The notes: generated by a model from the letters alone, not told the origin. A stretch of DNA of 64,000 nucleotides from Euglena gracilis (GCA_039621445.1 CP154954.1:15952140-16016139), one strand, 5' to 3'. Positions 21,401-38,642 are shown, counted from the first letter of the stretch. Program-made: numbers and translations.

Positions 21401-24400
21401 ACTCATTTTGGTAAAAAAAACACACACACACACACAGTTGTGGATTCTTGTCCGCATCTCCTGTGTTTTTCTGTTTTGATTTAGCCGCCGTTCAGTTCTC
21501 CCCATGCCTATACAGACTGACGGAACCCTTATAAAAGAGGTAGTAAATTCAAAGCAGTTGCGCTATCACTGAATCTCCTCATTGTTTGTTGTTCTGTGAT
21601 AGTTGGCAACTCTGTGCTCTAACAAAACACAGGGTCTCAACCTAAGGTTTTGTCTGTCCCAACTTCAGAACGTTGACCAGTTCATGTGACCATGAGGCCG
21701 AAGTTCTGCGTTTTGTTCCAATCCAAGGGAAAATAGTTTTAATGGGAAATCTGCACATATGTCTATTTTTGCTGCAATAACCGGTCTACTGAGACCAAAA
21801 AAAAAAATTCACCCAACAAGTCTTTTTGCTTGGGTTTGGAACCCCTCCCCACTTCACGGCTTTGCCATTTTGATGATGTGGGATGAGCCGAAGCGCCGGA
21901 GCGTCCGATTACCCACTTTTTGCATAGTAGTGGCTAACAATTTGCTGGGCCTCCCTGTGATGTTCCAGGTGACAGTTACCCCCAGTAGTTTATGATGAGC
22001 TGTTGTCCAGATGATTGAGGACAGGGCTGAGGCTGTGCAGATTGAAAATTGAACACACGCAGACCCACACATTGATCTTTGGATTTCACTCATTCTGTTC
22101 CAACCCCCACAAATAATGAGTTGTGTAATTGTCATCCGATCCAATACAGGCAAGCCAATGCAAAGTGCTGCAAACTCCTAAAAGCTTTGTTTGTCTGGAA
22201 ATTGAACAAAAGAGGAAGCCATTTTCTGCTTTCTGTTGTTCTTCTTCTGCTTCATTCTTCCATTTTTCATGGTCCTCTGTTCGTTCCAATGCTTCTGGAT
22301 GGCTCATGTGGTTGGCAGTTGATTCGGATCATCAATTTCTGAACCATGACGTTTCAAGTATTTTTTCCCCCTTTCGATACCCAGCATCTTAGCAACCACC
22401 AGTGACTAATGGTGCGCAACCCTACATCCTTGTCTGGGCCAATGGACCTTTTGATAAGTGTCATTCTGGAAGACAGACATTGCTTGAGGGAATTATTATT
22501 AGCAGGTTTTTTGTTAACCACTGCACAGCAGCACTTCTGTATACCCCTCCACTGTATCGCCCATCGGCCTGGCCTTCCGGCATGCCTTTTGGTCATCAAT
22601 GGAAATTGCTCAGTTTCAGCCTCCGTCTCAGGTTTGAATGGCATCACACCAGGAGCTCACAACAAAGTCACCCTTTTTCAGGCTATTCTTTTCAGGCTCA
22701 GTCAGGCCGTTGCTTTCCTAATAACATTTCGCCCAATGCCAGCATAGACATAACCGATGGAGGGTCTGGTGATGGAGAGTGCAACCACGCCAGCTAGTGG
22801 TAAATTCAAGATCACCAGGATTGTTACAGAGCTATGTCATTCAGGGAGAGCTCCCGTGAAGTCTTTTATCGTGTTGGTTACGTTGTGTCAGTGCTTATGA
22901 GGAACGGAGCATGGCAAATGCATTGCGAACCCAGAACTTTCATAGGAAAACCTCTGGGTACTCTTTTTTGATGGAAGAAATTTCCATGTGGACATGAGCA
23001 AAACCTTCTTTCCATACACCAGAAACGTGATGGAATCTGATTGCGTCTCATTGTAGGCACTCATTGCTATTCCTGCCTGGGCATTCATTTTTCCCATCGC
23101 AATCTGCACACAATCTGGCGTATGAATATGGGAAAGGTTTTGTAAGGCTCTCATTTGTTAATTTTCACTCCTCGCATGTGTCTCCACATCCTAAGGAGAA
23201 GCAAAGGTGAGGGTCCATGGATAGGTGCGAGGTGGGGCACTGATGGCCAGTAGGCGTTTTGGTTGCGGAGGTTTATTCCCGCATGCCGCAATGCTCCTGC
23301 AGCTTCAAGGTGCACTCTGCAGTCCTGCGCTCCATGGTCCAGTGTGTGTCTGTTTGGCCACACATTCTTTTTAGCCGTCCTCTACCCCTGTCCGGCGGTC
23401 TGGCTGCTAACCTTGCCATCCATGTTCTCTCAACGGTGTCATGCACAAAAAGGATCCCATCTCTTTTGTCTCAATTAACAATATCCCAACTATTTGTGCT
23501 TTGAATTTCTGGCCCAATCTGGGTAGGTGAGTCGAAGATTGTTATGGTGAAGAATGGTTATGCGAATTTCGGAGGCGACGTCCCGTCGTCAATAGTCCAG
23601 ACCGCCATTTCTTCTCTACCACTGGTGCCATGTCCCTCTTGGAGTTTGTCACTGTTCTCTTACCCTTCCCTTTTGGACTGGGGTAGGCTGTCCTATCGGC
23701 CAAAGCGGGCTTTTGCCACAGAAGGCGGGATTGAAGGGGCAGTGGCACAGGATGCCGACCGCTTCTGCATGTGAATTCCGGCCTCTTCATGGAATCAGCA
23801 TGTTTCAGTAAACATTGGAACCTTTCCCTTGAGTCAGGGTTTGATCGCTCACGAAGTCGGCCAATGGGCACTGTAGCATATTCTCTCAGGTTTATTTCCT
23901 GTTCATTCGGTTTTTTTCTTTGATGCTCTCACAGCATTATGCCATAGTGCACACATATCCACAAGGATTTTGGTGGAGAAAACCCACCACCCCCAAACCG
24001 CCTAGCACACTCTTCCACTCGAACACACCACCCTCCAAACAGGGTCATGTCCGCTCAGAACCTTCATGGCAGCATAATCACATTTGCAGCACCTGCCCTC
24101 CTCCCTATCTCCGCCAATCATCCAACCAGCTGTACCTGTTTCTCACCCAGTGTTGACCCCATCCATCAGGTATCGGACCGTCGTCTCATGGATTTACCTT
24201 TCCCCATCACGCCTCATCCAACGTTAGGTCTGGGGGTCATCCATCCTCCAGGATTCTCCAGCCCACCAGAATTTTGGTGCCACTAGAGCTGATTCACCGC
24301 AGCTGGTGGTTCGGGTTTACCATCAGGTGCAACTGAGAGCCACCACGCTTTCTGGTCCCCTGAGCCATTCCCGTCACAAAGGGGTGCCTAGGACCGTGCA

Positions 24401-25669
24401 TATGCAATTCGGTCCACATTGGGTTTACGGCATATCAACATCTCCCTTCTCCTCTTTGTCCAGTCCATGCATCCCTCCCCTCAGGCCAGGGTATGGTGGG
24501 CTTTTGTTTTGTTTTTGTTTTTTTTTGTTGTTACTAGCGGCTTGGTTAGCCCCTGCCCCCTGCCGTCCGTACGTCCAATGGGAGAGTTTGTGGCACAGTA
24601 GTGTGTGAGAAGACCTGTCAACCCCATTCGGAATAGGAGGAAACTATTTGGGCAACCTGACTAGCGCTCTGTGCAGTCGCTTTAAAGAGCGTCAGCGCAT
24701 CAAACACCCAAATGTCTTTGTCTCTAATGAGCGCCTTTTTACTGCCCTGCTGACCACACACACAATTAATTTGAGCAAGGCCAAAGTGGGTTTGGTTTTT
24801 TCTTTGGTCAGAATCGTTCCAGAACCGCCACCCCAGCTTGCCTTGCATGGTTCCATACACATTTTACTTGCCAGGGCGGTGTGACCAAGCCAGTTTACCC
24901 TGCCCCAGTTGTTGATAGGCCACCCACTGAATGGAGGAGGCCATTCGCAGCCCTCGATGGTTCAGTAATTGTTTGATTTGGAAGGGCTTTTGGTGTAGAC
25001 CACTTGATGTTGTGTCATGCATGACGCCACCTCGTGGGTGTAGCGGACGTGGCCAAAGATGCAGATGTAAAGGAGTAATGGGCTGCAATCCATCGCAACA
25101 ATGCATGTAATTTCCGCGGTTGGACGTCGTGTAAAGCTAGTTTCTCGAGTGCTGAGGGCTGTCTACGCCCTTTGCAAGGGCCATGTCATGGTGTCCACTG
25201 GTTGTAGGGGCCCTCATACGATACACATGCACAGCCTGGGAAGCCGTTTTGGTTTGTCAAGAGACTGTCACACAGCTTCCGTGTGCGTGAGGGATCACTT
25301 CATATATCTCGGCCCCATCCTTCTCTCTGTCCATTATGGTCCTGCAGGAAGGGGCTGAGGGGCAAAAAGCATTTTGTCTCATCCGCGGCGCTGGGGGGTT
25401 CCTGGACCAACGGCTCGCCCCGTCGAGGCAGCCTTGCTCCGGGCAGTCTACCCAGCACGCGTCGCACAAATAGGGGGGGGAACCCTGGCCCCGGCGCGGG
25501 GCCTGCCTTGGCGGGGACCGATCCATGAGTCTCCACTTGGCAGGGGTTGATGGCATCCATGTCCCTGCGGGCGGGGCTTGGTCGCCTCACTGCCATGGTG
25601 GACGGGGAGGGGCCACTCAGTGCATGCTGCGTGACCTCCCGGGCCTGGCCACCACACAAAAAAAAAAAA
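18425..25669 (+). repeat. Complex repeat unit A, copy 1 (7.2 kb)
   Basis: A non-microsatellite block with microsatellite on both sides. It begins CACCCCGACGTCGTACCGC, followed by a hairpin (CCTTTCCTGCC…GTCAGGAAAGG at 18469-18492), and ends GGCCTGGCCACCACAC(A)n before TATG repeats. It is collinear along its whole length with 38745-46938, apart from an extra internal duplication there. Divergence is substantial in the 5' and middle parts but low over the last 300 bp (25380-25660 against 46650-46930). No conserved long open frame was found; open frames differ between copies by shifts and stops. An A-tract at the 3' end is compatible with a retroposed or slippage-borne end, but this is not established. 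Confidence 0.9.
19400..20720 (+). repeat. Proline/alanine/serine minisatellite inside unit A copy 1
   Basis: Irregular tandem units of about 50-65 bp with the core CCGTACCTGTxTCAGCAxCAGCTG. Read in frame, the core gives PAVPVSAPAA or PAEPVSASA followed by PP-rich spacers, but the frame is repeatedly shifted, so it is either a decayed repetitive coding region or purely a DNA minisatellite. The same units recur in unit A copy 2. Confidence 0.75.
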
Positions 25670-25806
25670 GTATGTATGTATGTATGTATGTATGTATGTA
25701 TGTATGTATGTATGTATGTATGTATGTATGTATGTATGTATGTATGTATATATCTATGTATGTATGTATGTATGTATGTATGTGTGTGTGTATGTATGTA
25801 TGTATG

Positions 25807-25866
<60 letters not shown>

Positions 25867-26370
25867 GATGGATAGATGGATGGATGGATGGATGGATGGA
25901 TGGAAGGGTGAATGGATGGATGGGTGGATGGATGGATGGATGGATGGATGGATGGATGGATGGATGGATGGATGGATGGATGTATGGATGGATGGATGGA
26001 TGGATGGATGGATGGATGGATGGATGGATGGCTGGATGGGATGGATGGATGGATGGATGGATGGATGGAGGGATGGATGGCTCGATGGATGGATGGATGT
26101 ATGGATGGATGTTGTATGATGGATGGGCTGGTATGGATGTGGATGGATGGATGGATGGATGGATGGATGGATGTATGTATGTATGTATGTATGTATGCAT
26201 GCAAGCATGTATGTATGTATGTATGTATGTATGTATGTATGTATGTATGTATGTATGTATGTATGTATGTATGTATGTATGTATGTATGTATGTATGTAT
26301 GTATGTATATATGTGTATGTATGTATGTATGTATGTATGCCTGCCTGCCTGCCTGACTGCCTGCCTGCCT

Positions 26371-26435
<65 letters not shown>

Positions 26436-27095
26436 GATGGATAGATGGATGGATGGATGGATGGATGGATGGAAGGGTGAATGGATGGATGGGTGGATGG
26501 ATGGATGGATGGATGGATGGATGGATGGATGGATGGATGGATGGATGGATGGATGGATGGATGGATGGATGGATGGTTGGATGGAGGGTGGATGATGGAT
26601 TGATGGATGGATGTATGTATGTACGGATGGATGGATGGATGGCTGGATGGATGGGGATGGATGGATGGATGGATGTATGGATGGATGGCTGGATGGTTGA
26701 TGGATGGTCTGGATGTATGGATGGATGGATGTATGGATGGATGGAATGCTGGCTGGATGGTGTCTGGATGGTCTGGGTGGCTGGATGGATGTTTGTGGTG
26801 TGGATGGATGGATGGATGGCTGTGCTGGGTGGATGGATGGATGGCTGGCTGGCTGGATGGGCTGTGGATGGATGGATCTGGATATGTCTGTCTGTCTGTC
26901 TGTCATGCAAGTGTATGTCTGTATGTATGTCTGTATGTCTGTATGTTTTTCTGTCTGTATGTCTGTCTGTATGTATGTTCTGTATGTATGTATGTATGTA
27001 TGTCTGTCTGTATGTCTGTATGTATGTATCTCTAAGTGTGTATGTATGTATGTATGTATGTATGCCTGCCTGCCTGCCTGACTGCCTGCCTGCCT

Positions 27096-27156
<61 letters not shown>

Positions 27157-27600
27157 CATGGATGGATGGATGGATGGATGGATGGATGGATGGATGGATG
27201 GATGGATGGATGGATGGATGTCTGTATGCATGTATGTATGTATGTATGTATGTATGTATGTATGTATGTATGTATGTATGTATGCATTTATGTATGTATG
27301 TATGTATATAAGTATGCATGCATGCATGTATGTATGTATGTATGTATGTATGTATGTATGTATGTATGTATGTATGTATGTATGTATGTATGTATGTATG
27401 TATGTATGTATGTATGTATGTATGTATGTATGTATGTATGTATGTATGTTTATGTATGTATGTATGTATGTATGTATGTATGTATGTATGTATGTATGTA
27501 TGTATGTATGTATGTATGTCTGTATGCATGCATGTATGTATGTATGTATGTATGTATGTATGTATGTATGTATGTATGTATGTGTGTGTGTGTATGTATG

Positions 27601-27696
<96 letters not shown>

Positions 27697-27834
27697 GATG
27701 GATAGATGGATGGATGGATGGATGGATGGATGGATGGATGGATGGATGGATGGATGGATGGATGGATGGATGGATGGATGGATGGATGTGTGTATGTATG
27801 TATGTATGCATGCCTGCCTGCCTGCCTGCCTGCC

Positions 27835-27866
<32 letters not shown>

Positions 27867-28286
27867 TGTGTGTGTGTGTATGTATGTGTGTATGTATGTA
27901 TGTATGTATGTATGTATGTATGTATGTGTGTATGTATGTATGCATGCATGCATGTATGTATGTATGTATGTATGTATGTATGGAAGTCATGTCTGTATCT
28001 ATGTATATAAGTATGTATGTATTTCTGTCGGTTGGTATTTCTGTATGTATGTATGTATGTATGTATGTATGTATGTATGTATGTATGTATGTATGTATGT
28101 ATGTGTGTATGTATGTATGTATGTATGTATGTATGTCTGTTGTATGTCTGTTGGATGTATGTATGTATGTATGTCTGTATGTATGTATGTATGTATGTAT
28201 GTCTGTATGTATGTATGTCTGTATCTGTATGTCTTATCTATGTCTGTCTGTATGTGTATGTGTGTGTTGTTGTATGTCTGTCTGTG

Positions 28287-28359
<73 letters not shown>

Positions 28360-28969
28360 GGATGGATAGATGTATGTATGGATGGATGGATGGATGGGTG
28401 ATGGATGGGTGATGGATGGATGGATGGATGGATGGATGGATGGATGGATGGATGGATGGATGGATGGATGGATGGCTGGACGGACGGATGGATGGACGGA
28501 TGGATGGATGGATGGATTGATGGATGATGTGGATGATGGATGTATTGATGTATGGATGGATGGATGGATGGATGGATGGATGGATGGATGGATGGATGGA
28601 TGGATGGATGATGGATGGATGATGGATGGATGGATGGATGGATGATGGATGGATGATGGATGGATGGACGGATGGATGGGTATGGATGGATGGATGGTTG
28701 GATGGTATGGATGGTGGATGGATGGATGGATGGTTGGATGGATAGGATGGATGGATGGAGATGGATGGATGTCTGGATGGATGGATGGATGTGGATGGTA
28801 TGTCTGTATGTCTGTATGTGTATGCATGCAAGCTGTATGTCTGTATCTATGTCTGTGTCTGTATGTATGTATGTATGTATGTGTATGTATGTATGTATGT
28901 ATGTGTATGTCTGTATGTCTGTGTATGTATGTATGTATGTATGTATGTATGTTTGTCTGCGTGTATGTA

Positions 28970-29000
<31 letters not shown>

Positions 29001-29095
29001 ATGTATGTCTGTCTGTATGTCTATGTATGTCTGTGTCTGTTCTGTCTGTATGTCTCTGTGTGTATGTCTGTGTATGTCTGTACGCATGGTCCAGA
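25670..29095 (+). repeat. Ordered compound microsatellite, array 2 first part
   Basis: Blocks follow the cyclic order TGTA, TGCC, TGGA, TGTA (for example TGTA 25671-25805, TGCC 25806-25865, TGGA 25866-26172, TGTA 26173-26337, TGCC 26338-26433, TGGA from 26434). Recurrent landmarks mark higher-order copies: GACTGCC…CCATCC inside TGCC blocks (26350 and 27075), GGATGGATAGATGG at the start of TGGA blocks (25865, 26434, 27696), GAAGGGTGAATGG (25903 and 26472, about 570 bp apart) and TATATAAGTATGCATGCATG (27305). All transitions keep the TGNN register. Around 27830-27875 a short TGCG run appears. No genes. Confidence 0.95.
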
Positions 29096-29290
29096 GGTTT
29101 GGCCCTGGGGTTCTGGGGACCCCCTGGAACCAAAAAAAATCTTCCCTTGGGCTTCGCACCGGCAGACTTTTGGTTTGTGGCGAATTTGGTGAAAAAAAAA
29201 CTCCTGAAAACCGCAATTTGGGGTACTTTTTGAAGCTCCTCGACAATTTTCCGGCGCGCTGGGTTTTTTCTAACCCAGGGGGAGAGGATG
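29096..29290 (+). repeat. 195-bp unique-sequence insert, copy A
   Basis: Non-repetitive DNA embedded in the microsatellite, base-for-base the same as 33706-33900 as far as I can compare. It starts GGTTTGGCCCTGGGG and ends with GGGTTTTTTCTAACCC, a short inverted repeat, then GGGGGAGAGGATG leading directly into a TGCC block. The duplication continues into the following arrays. Confidence 0.93.
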
Positions 29291-29329
29291 CCTGCCTGCC
29301 TGCCTGCCTGCCTGACTGCCTGCCTGCCT

Positions 29330-29382
<53 letters not shown>

Positions 29383-29827
29383 GATGGATGGATGGATGGA
29401 TGGATGGATGGATGGATGGATGGATGGATGGATGGATGGATGTATGTATGTATGTATGTATGTATGTATGTATGTATGTATGTATGTATGTATGTATGTA
29501 TGTATGTATGTATGTATGTATGTATGTATGTATGTATGTATGTATGTATATAAGTATGCATGCATGCATGTATGTATGTATGTATGTATGTATGTATGTA
29601 TGTATGTATGTATGTATGTATGTATGTATGTATGTATGTATGTATGTATGTATGTATGTATGTATGTATGTATGTATGTATGTATGTTTGTATGTATGTA
29701 TGTATGTATGTATGTATGTATGTATGTATGTATGTATGTATGTATGTATGCATGCATGCATGTATGTATGTATGTATGTATGTATGAATGTAGTATGTAT
29801 GTATGTATGTGTGTGTGTGTATGTATG

Positions 29828-29907
<80 letters not shown>

Positions 29908-29987
29908 CCCGCCTGCCTGCCTGCCTGCCTGCCTGCCTGGATGGATAGATGGATGGATGGATGGATGGATGGATGGATGGATGGATG
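29291..29987 (+). repeat. TGCC-TGGA-TGTA-TGCC-TGGA array
   Basis: Continues the ordered mosaic: TGCC with the GACTGCC/CCATCC landmarks, TGGA (29381-29440), TGTA with the TATATAAGTATGCATGC landmark (29547), TGCC from 29827, then TGGA interrupted by the hAT insertion at 29988. Confidence 0.95.
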
Positions 29988-30009
29988 CAGGGTTTTTCAT
30001 CACTACGTG

Positions 30010-30100
30010 CCACGTAAAATCACATAAATCACGTAAAATCACGTAAATCCATTTTTTGGAAAATCACGTAAATCACGTAAAATCACGTAAAATCACGTAT
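30010..30100. repeat. Subterminal ATCACGTAAA repeats, left
   Basis: About seven spaced copies of TCACGTAAA or close variants adjacent to the left TIR of the hAT-like element, mirrored at 30886-30945. Subterminal short repeats of this kind are typically transposase-binding sites in hAT elements; that role is inferred here. Confidence 0.85.
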
Positions 30101-30230
30101 GGCAATCAAAGGCGGTAAGAGGTTTTTGTCTTTCTCAGGACGTCTTTTTTTCAACACCCAGTTTTATGCAACCACGGATCAGATCTTCCCCAGGGTTTCA
30201 AGGAAATATTTTGGTTTTTTTTGCAGACGC

Positions 30231-30714
30231 ATGTCTGATTCTGATGAAGGCATTGCAGAAACTGCGGCAGTGGTAACTGACAAAGGGAAGCAGTGTCGCA
30301 AATGGGTCCGAGGTGCAAAAGCCACACCAGAAAGTCGTGCCTCTCAGTTTCCAGGAGTGATGGAAGTTCGTGGGAATTTGCTTTGGTGCACATCCTGTGA
30401 CATTTCCCTTGGTTTCAAGGAAAAGTGTACTGCTGCAAACCATGTGAAATGTGCGAAGCACTTGAAGAATGTAGCCAAAAAACCGCGTGTTGTGAAGAAC
30501 CCAGGTTTGAAAACGTTTTGGGTAGTTTTTAAAATTATTTTTTTGCTTAGGTCCTGCTTCTGACGAAAGGATTGCCGAAGATGCAGATAGTCAGCCCACA
30601 CGCAAAAAATCTGGCACCATGCTGAACGTTGCTTCACTCAGCAACCATTCTGATCGCAAAGAGCTGATTGTTTTTTTTTGTTCATCTGGGCCAGCATTTT
30701 GGTTGATCTCTTGA
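30231..30714 (+). CDS. Truncated hAT-type transposase, BED-like zinc finger (two exons)
   Basis: The ATG at 30231 (MSDSDEGIAETAA) opens a first coding segment to 30504. A 46-bp GT-AG intron (30505-30550, …tttttttgcttag) joins in frame to a second segment ending at TGA 30712-30714, giving about 145 residues. Residues around 40-75 read NLLWCTSCDISLGFKEKC and NHVKCAKHLKN, a C-x2-C…H-x3..C-x2-H arrangement like the zinc fingers at the N-terminus of hAT transposases. The second exon includes SLSNHSDRKELIV, resembling the segment just after the finger, and then runs into non-homologous sequence. It lacks the DDE/RNase H-like and dimerisation domains. An upstream ATG at 30099 with a donor (GGCG/GTAAGA) and an acceptor (ttttttgcag at 30226) suggests a further 5' exon. 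The protein could bind ends and act as a repressor, but that is speculation. Confidence 0.65.
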
Positions 30715-30885
30715 GTTTGGCATGCTGAATTGGATCCCAAACATCCCATCTGTGCACATCACATGAAGCACACATCACACGTGTGCTTTTTTTGGAATGA
30801 AATTGCATATGAAAGGTTTTTCATTCATTAAGTTCTGGTTCCCAGTGCATTGGTATAAAAAACCGGAAATTTTTTTTTGGCCTGC

Positions 30886-30945
30886 ACGTAAATCACGTAA
30901 AGTCACGTAAAATCACGTAAAATCACGTAAAATCACGTATAGGAT
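30886..30945. repeat. Subterminal ATCACGTAAA repeats, right
   Basis: Five or six tandem TCACGTAAA copies next to the right TIR of the hAT-like element, counterpart of 30010-30100. Confidence 0.85.
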
Positions 30946-30980
30946 TTTTGGCCGTCAGCACGTAATAATGAAAAACCCTG

Positions 30981-33900
<2,920 letters not shown>

Positions 33901-33939
33901 CCTGCCTGCCTGCCTGCCTGCCTGACTGCCTGCCTGCCT

Positions 33940-33992
<53 letters not shown>

Positions 33993-34456
33993 GATGGATG
34001 GATGGATGGATGGATGGATGGATGGATGGATGGATGGATGGATGGATGGATGTATGTATGTATGTATGTATGTATGTATGTATGTATGTATGTATGTATG
34101 TATGTATGTATGTATGTATGTATGTATGTATGTATGTATATAAGTATGCATGCATGCATGTATGTATGTATGTCTGTATGTATGTATGTATGTATGTATG
34201 TATGTATGTCTGTATGTATGTATGTATGTATGTATGTATGTATGTATGTATGTATGTATGTATGTATGTATGTATGTATGTATGTATGTATGTATGTATG
34301 TATGTATGTATGTATGTATGTATGTATGTATGTATGTATGTATGTATGTATGTATATATGTATGTATGTATGTATGCATGTATGTATGCATGCCTGCATG
34401 TATGTATGTATGTATGTATGTATGTATGTATGTATGTATGTATGTATGCATGCATG

Positions 34457-34532
<76 letters not shown>

Positions 34533-34768
34533 CCCGCCTGCCTGCCTGCCCTGCCTGGATGGATAGATGGATGGATGTATGGATGGATGGATGGATTGAT
34601 GGATGGATGGAATGGATGGATGGATGGATGGATTGATGGATGGATGTATGTGTGTGTCTGTATGTATGTATGTCTTTATGTCTGTTTGTATTTATGTTTG
34701 TCTGTCTGTCTGTATGTCTGTCTGTCTGTCTGTCTGTCGTCTGTCTGTCCTGTCTGTCTGTCTGTCTG

Positions 34769-34805
<37 letters not shown>

Positions 34806-36693
34806 CTGTCTGTCTCTCCTGTCTGTCTGTCTGTCTGTCTTGTATGTCTGTCTGTCTGTCTGTATGGCTGTCTGTATGTCTGTCTGTCTGTCTGTCTGTC
34901 TCCTGTTGTCTGTCTGTACTGCCTGTCTGTGTCTGTCTGTCTGTCTGTATGTCTGGTATGTCTGTCTGTCTGTCTGTGTCTGTCTGTCTGTATTTCGTCT
35001 GTCTGTTGTCTTCTGTCTGTCTGTCTGTCTGTATGATCTGTGTGTATGTCTGTATGTATGTCGTCTGTCTGTCTGTCTATCTGTCTGTGTATGTCTGTCT
35101 GTCTGTATTTATGTATGTCTGTATGTATGTATGTATGTATGTATGTATGTATGTATGTATGTATGTATGCATGTATGTATGTATGTATGGTATGTGTTTG
35201 TATGTATGTATGTATGTAGTATGTATGTATGTATGTATGTATGTATGTATGTAGTATGTATGTATGTATGTATGTATGTATGTATGTATGTATGTATGTA
35301 TGTATGTATGTATGTATGTATGTATGTATGTATGTATGTATGTATGTATGTATGTATGTATGTATGTATGTATGTATGTAGGTATGTATGTATGTATGAT
35401 GTATGTAATGTGTGTATTGTTGTTGAATTATGATGTAGGTGTGCATTTATGTATGTATGTGTATGTAGTATGTATGTATGTAGTACGATGATGTATGTAT
35501 TGTATGTATGTATGTATATGTAGTGTCTGTATGGTATGTTATGGATGTGTATGTATGTAGGTATGTATGTATGTCTGTATGTACCTGTATGTATGTGTAT
35601 GTATGTATGGTGGATGTATGTATGGTATGTATGTATGTATGTTATGATGCTGTATGTATGTATGTATGTAGAATGTATGTATGTGTATGTAGTAGTATGT
35701 ATGTATGTATGGTATGTATGTATGTATAGTAGATGGATGTACTGTATGTATGTATGGTATGATGTATGTATGGAGGTATGTATGTATGTATGTATGTATG
35801 TATGTATGTATGTATGTATGTATGTATGTATGTATGTATGTATGTAGTATGTATGTATGTATGTATGTATGTATATATGTCTGTATGTATGGTATGTATG
35901 TATGTATGTATGTATGTATGTATGTATGTATGTATGTATGTATGTATGTATGTATGTATGTATGTATGTTGTATGTATGTATGTATGTATGTCTGTCTGT
36001 CTATGTATGTATGTATTTATGTATGTATGTATGTATGTATGTATGTATGTATGTATGTATGTATGTATGTATGTATGTATGTATGTATGTATGTATGTAT
36101 GTATGTATGTATGTATGTATGCATGCATGCATGTATGTATGTTGTAGGTATGTATGAATGTAGATGTATGTATGTATGGGTGTCTGTGTGTGTATGTTAT
36201 GGCCTGCCTGCTGAGTGTATGTATGTATGCGTGCAGGTATGTATGTATGTATTTATGTAGGTAGTGATGTATGTATTATGTATGTAGTATGTATGTTATG
36301 TAGGTTGGATTAGGTATGGATGGATGGATGGATGGATGTATGTTGTTGGATGTCTGTCTATGTATTATGTATGTATGGATGGAGGATGTATGTAGCTAGT
36401 ATGGATGGAATGTATGTATGTATGTATGTATGTATGTATGTATGTATGTATGTATGTATGTATGTATGCATGTATGTATGTATGTACGTACGTATGTATG
36501 TATGTACGTAACGTATGTATGTATGTATGTATGTATGTATGTATGTATGTATGTATGTATGTATGTATGTATGTATGTATGTATGTATGTATGTATGTAT
36601 GTATGTATGTATGTATGTATAAGTATGCATGTATACACGTATGTATGTATTGTTTGTATGTATGTATGTATGTATGTATGTATGTATCTATTA

Positions 36694-36724
<31 letters not shown>

Positions 36725-36780
36725 TGTATGTATGTATGTATGTATGTATGTATGTATGTATGTATTTATGTATGTATGTA

Positions 36781-36811
<31 letters not shown>

Positions 36812-38610
36812 ATGTATGTATGTATGTATGTATGTATGTATGTATGTATGTATGTATGTATGTATGTATGTATGTATGTATGTATGTATGTATGTATGTA
36901 TGTATGTATGTATGTATGTATGTATGTATGTATGTATGTATGTATGTATGTATGTATGTATGTATGTATGTATGTATGTATGTATGTATGTATAATGTAT
37001 GTGTATGTATGTATGGATGTGTATGTATGTATGTATGTGTGTTTGTATGTATGTATGTGTATGTATGTATGTATGTATGTACGTCCGTATGTATGTACGT
37101 ACGTATGTATGTATGTATGTATGTATGTATGTATGTATGTATGTATGTATGTATGTATGTATGTATGTATGTATGTATGTATGTAGGATGTATGTATGTA
37201 TGTATGTATGTATGTATGTATGTGGGGATGCATGTGTGTGAGTATGTATGTATGTATGTATGTATGTATGTATGTATGTATGTATGTATGTATGTATGTA
37301 TGTAGGTATGTATAGGTATGTATGGATGTATGTATGTATGTATGTATGTTTGTATGTTTATGGATGTATGTATGTATGTATGTATATATGTTTGTATGTA
37401 TGTATGTGTGTCTGTATGTATGTATGTATGTATGTATGTATGTATGTATGTATGTATATATGTATTTATTTATATATATGTATATATATGTATGTATGTA
37501 TGTATATATATATATGTCTGTATGTATGTATGTATGTATGTATGTATGTATGTATGTATGTATGTATGTATGTATGTATGTATGTATGTATGCAGGTATA
37601 ATGTCTGTATGTATGTATGTATGTATGTATGGATGTATGTATGTATGTATGTATGTATGTATGTATGTATGTATGTATGTATGTATGTATGTATGTATGT
37701 ATGTAGGTATGTATGTATGTATGTATGTATGTATGTATGTATGTATGTATGTATGTATGTATGTATGTATGCATGTATGTATGTATGTACGTATGTATGT
37801 ATGTATGTATGTGTGCATGTATGTATTTTTTTTGTATGTATGTATGCATGTGTGTATGTATGTATGTATGTATGTATGTATGTAGATGTGTTGTATGTAT
37901 GTATGTATGTATGTATGTATGTATGTATGTATGTATGCCTGCATGCATGTATGTATGTATGTATGTATGTATGTATGTATGTATGTATGTATGTATGTAT
38001 GTATGTATGTATGTATGTATGTATGTATGTATTTATGTATGTAGGTATGTATGTATGTATGATGATGTGTGTATGTTGCATGTAGGTAGCATATTATGTA
38101 TGTAGTATGTATGTAGTATGTATGTATGTATCGTATGTATGTATGTAATATGTATGTAGTATGTATGTATATGTATGTATGTATGTGTGTATGTATGTAT
38201 GGTATGTATGTATGTTGATGATGTATGTATGTATGTTGTATGTATGTATGTATGATGTATGTTGTATGTATGCTGTATGTATGTATGTATGTATGTATGT
38301 ATGTATGTATGTATGTATGTAGTATGTAGTATGTATGTATGTATGATGTATTTATGTATGTATGTATGTATGTATGTATGTCTATGTATGTATGTATGTA
38401 TGTATGTTGTATGTATGTATGTAGTATGTATGTTGTATGTATGTTGTATGTATGTATGTATGTATGTATGTATGTATGTATGTATGTATGTATATGTATA
38501 TATGTGTATGTATGTATGTATGTGTGTGTATGTATGTATGTATGTATGTATGTATGTATGTATGTATGTATGTATGTATGTATGTATGTATGTATGTGTG
38601 TATATGTATG

Positions 38611-38642
<32 letters not shown>

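Larger units (their letters stand above)
29988..30980 (+). mobile_element. Non-autonomous hAT-like element in a TGGA block
   Basis: 993 bp. The termini are inverted repeats of about 23 bp: CAGGGTTTTTCATCACTACG on the left and, on the right, the reverse complement of …CGTAATAATGAAAAACCCTG. The flanks are TGGA repeats on both sides, with ATGGATG at 29981-29987 and 30981-30987 as a possible duplicated target; the repetitive flank makes the exact length (7 or 8 bp) undecidable. Subterminal regions carry many ATCACGTAAA copies. The interior encodes only the zinc-finger part of a transposase (see 30231-30714); the catalytic domain is absent, so the element would need a full-length relative to move. 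Confidence 0.9.

Noticed and set aside
25670-29987. CRISPR-like appearance of regularly repeated blocks
   Set aside because: Repeats are contiguous tetranucleotides without unique spacers, in a eukaryotic intron-bearing context.
25300-30046. Long PACL/MDGW/QAGR/PSIH-repeat frames
   Set aside because: Same reason: TGCC and TGGA repeats are stop-free in all six frames; the peptides are simply translated microsatellite.
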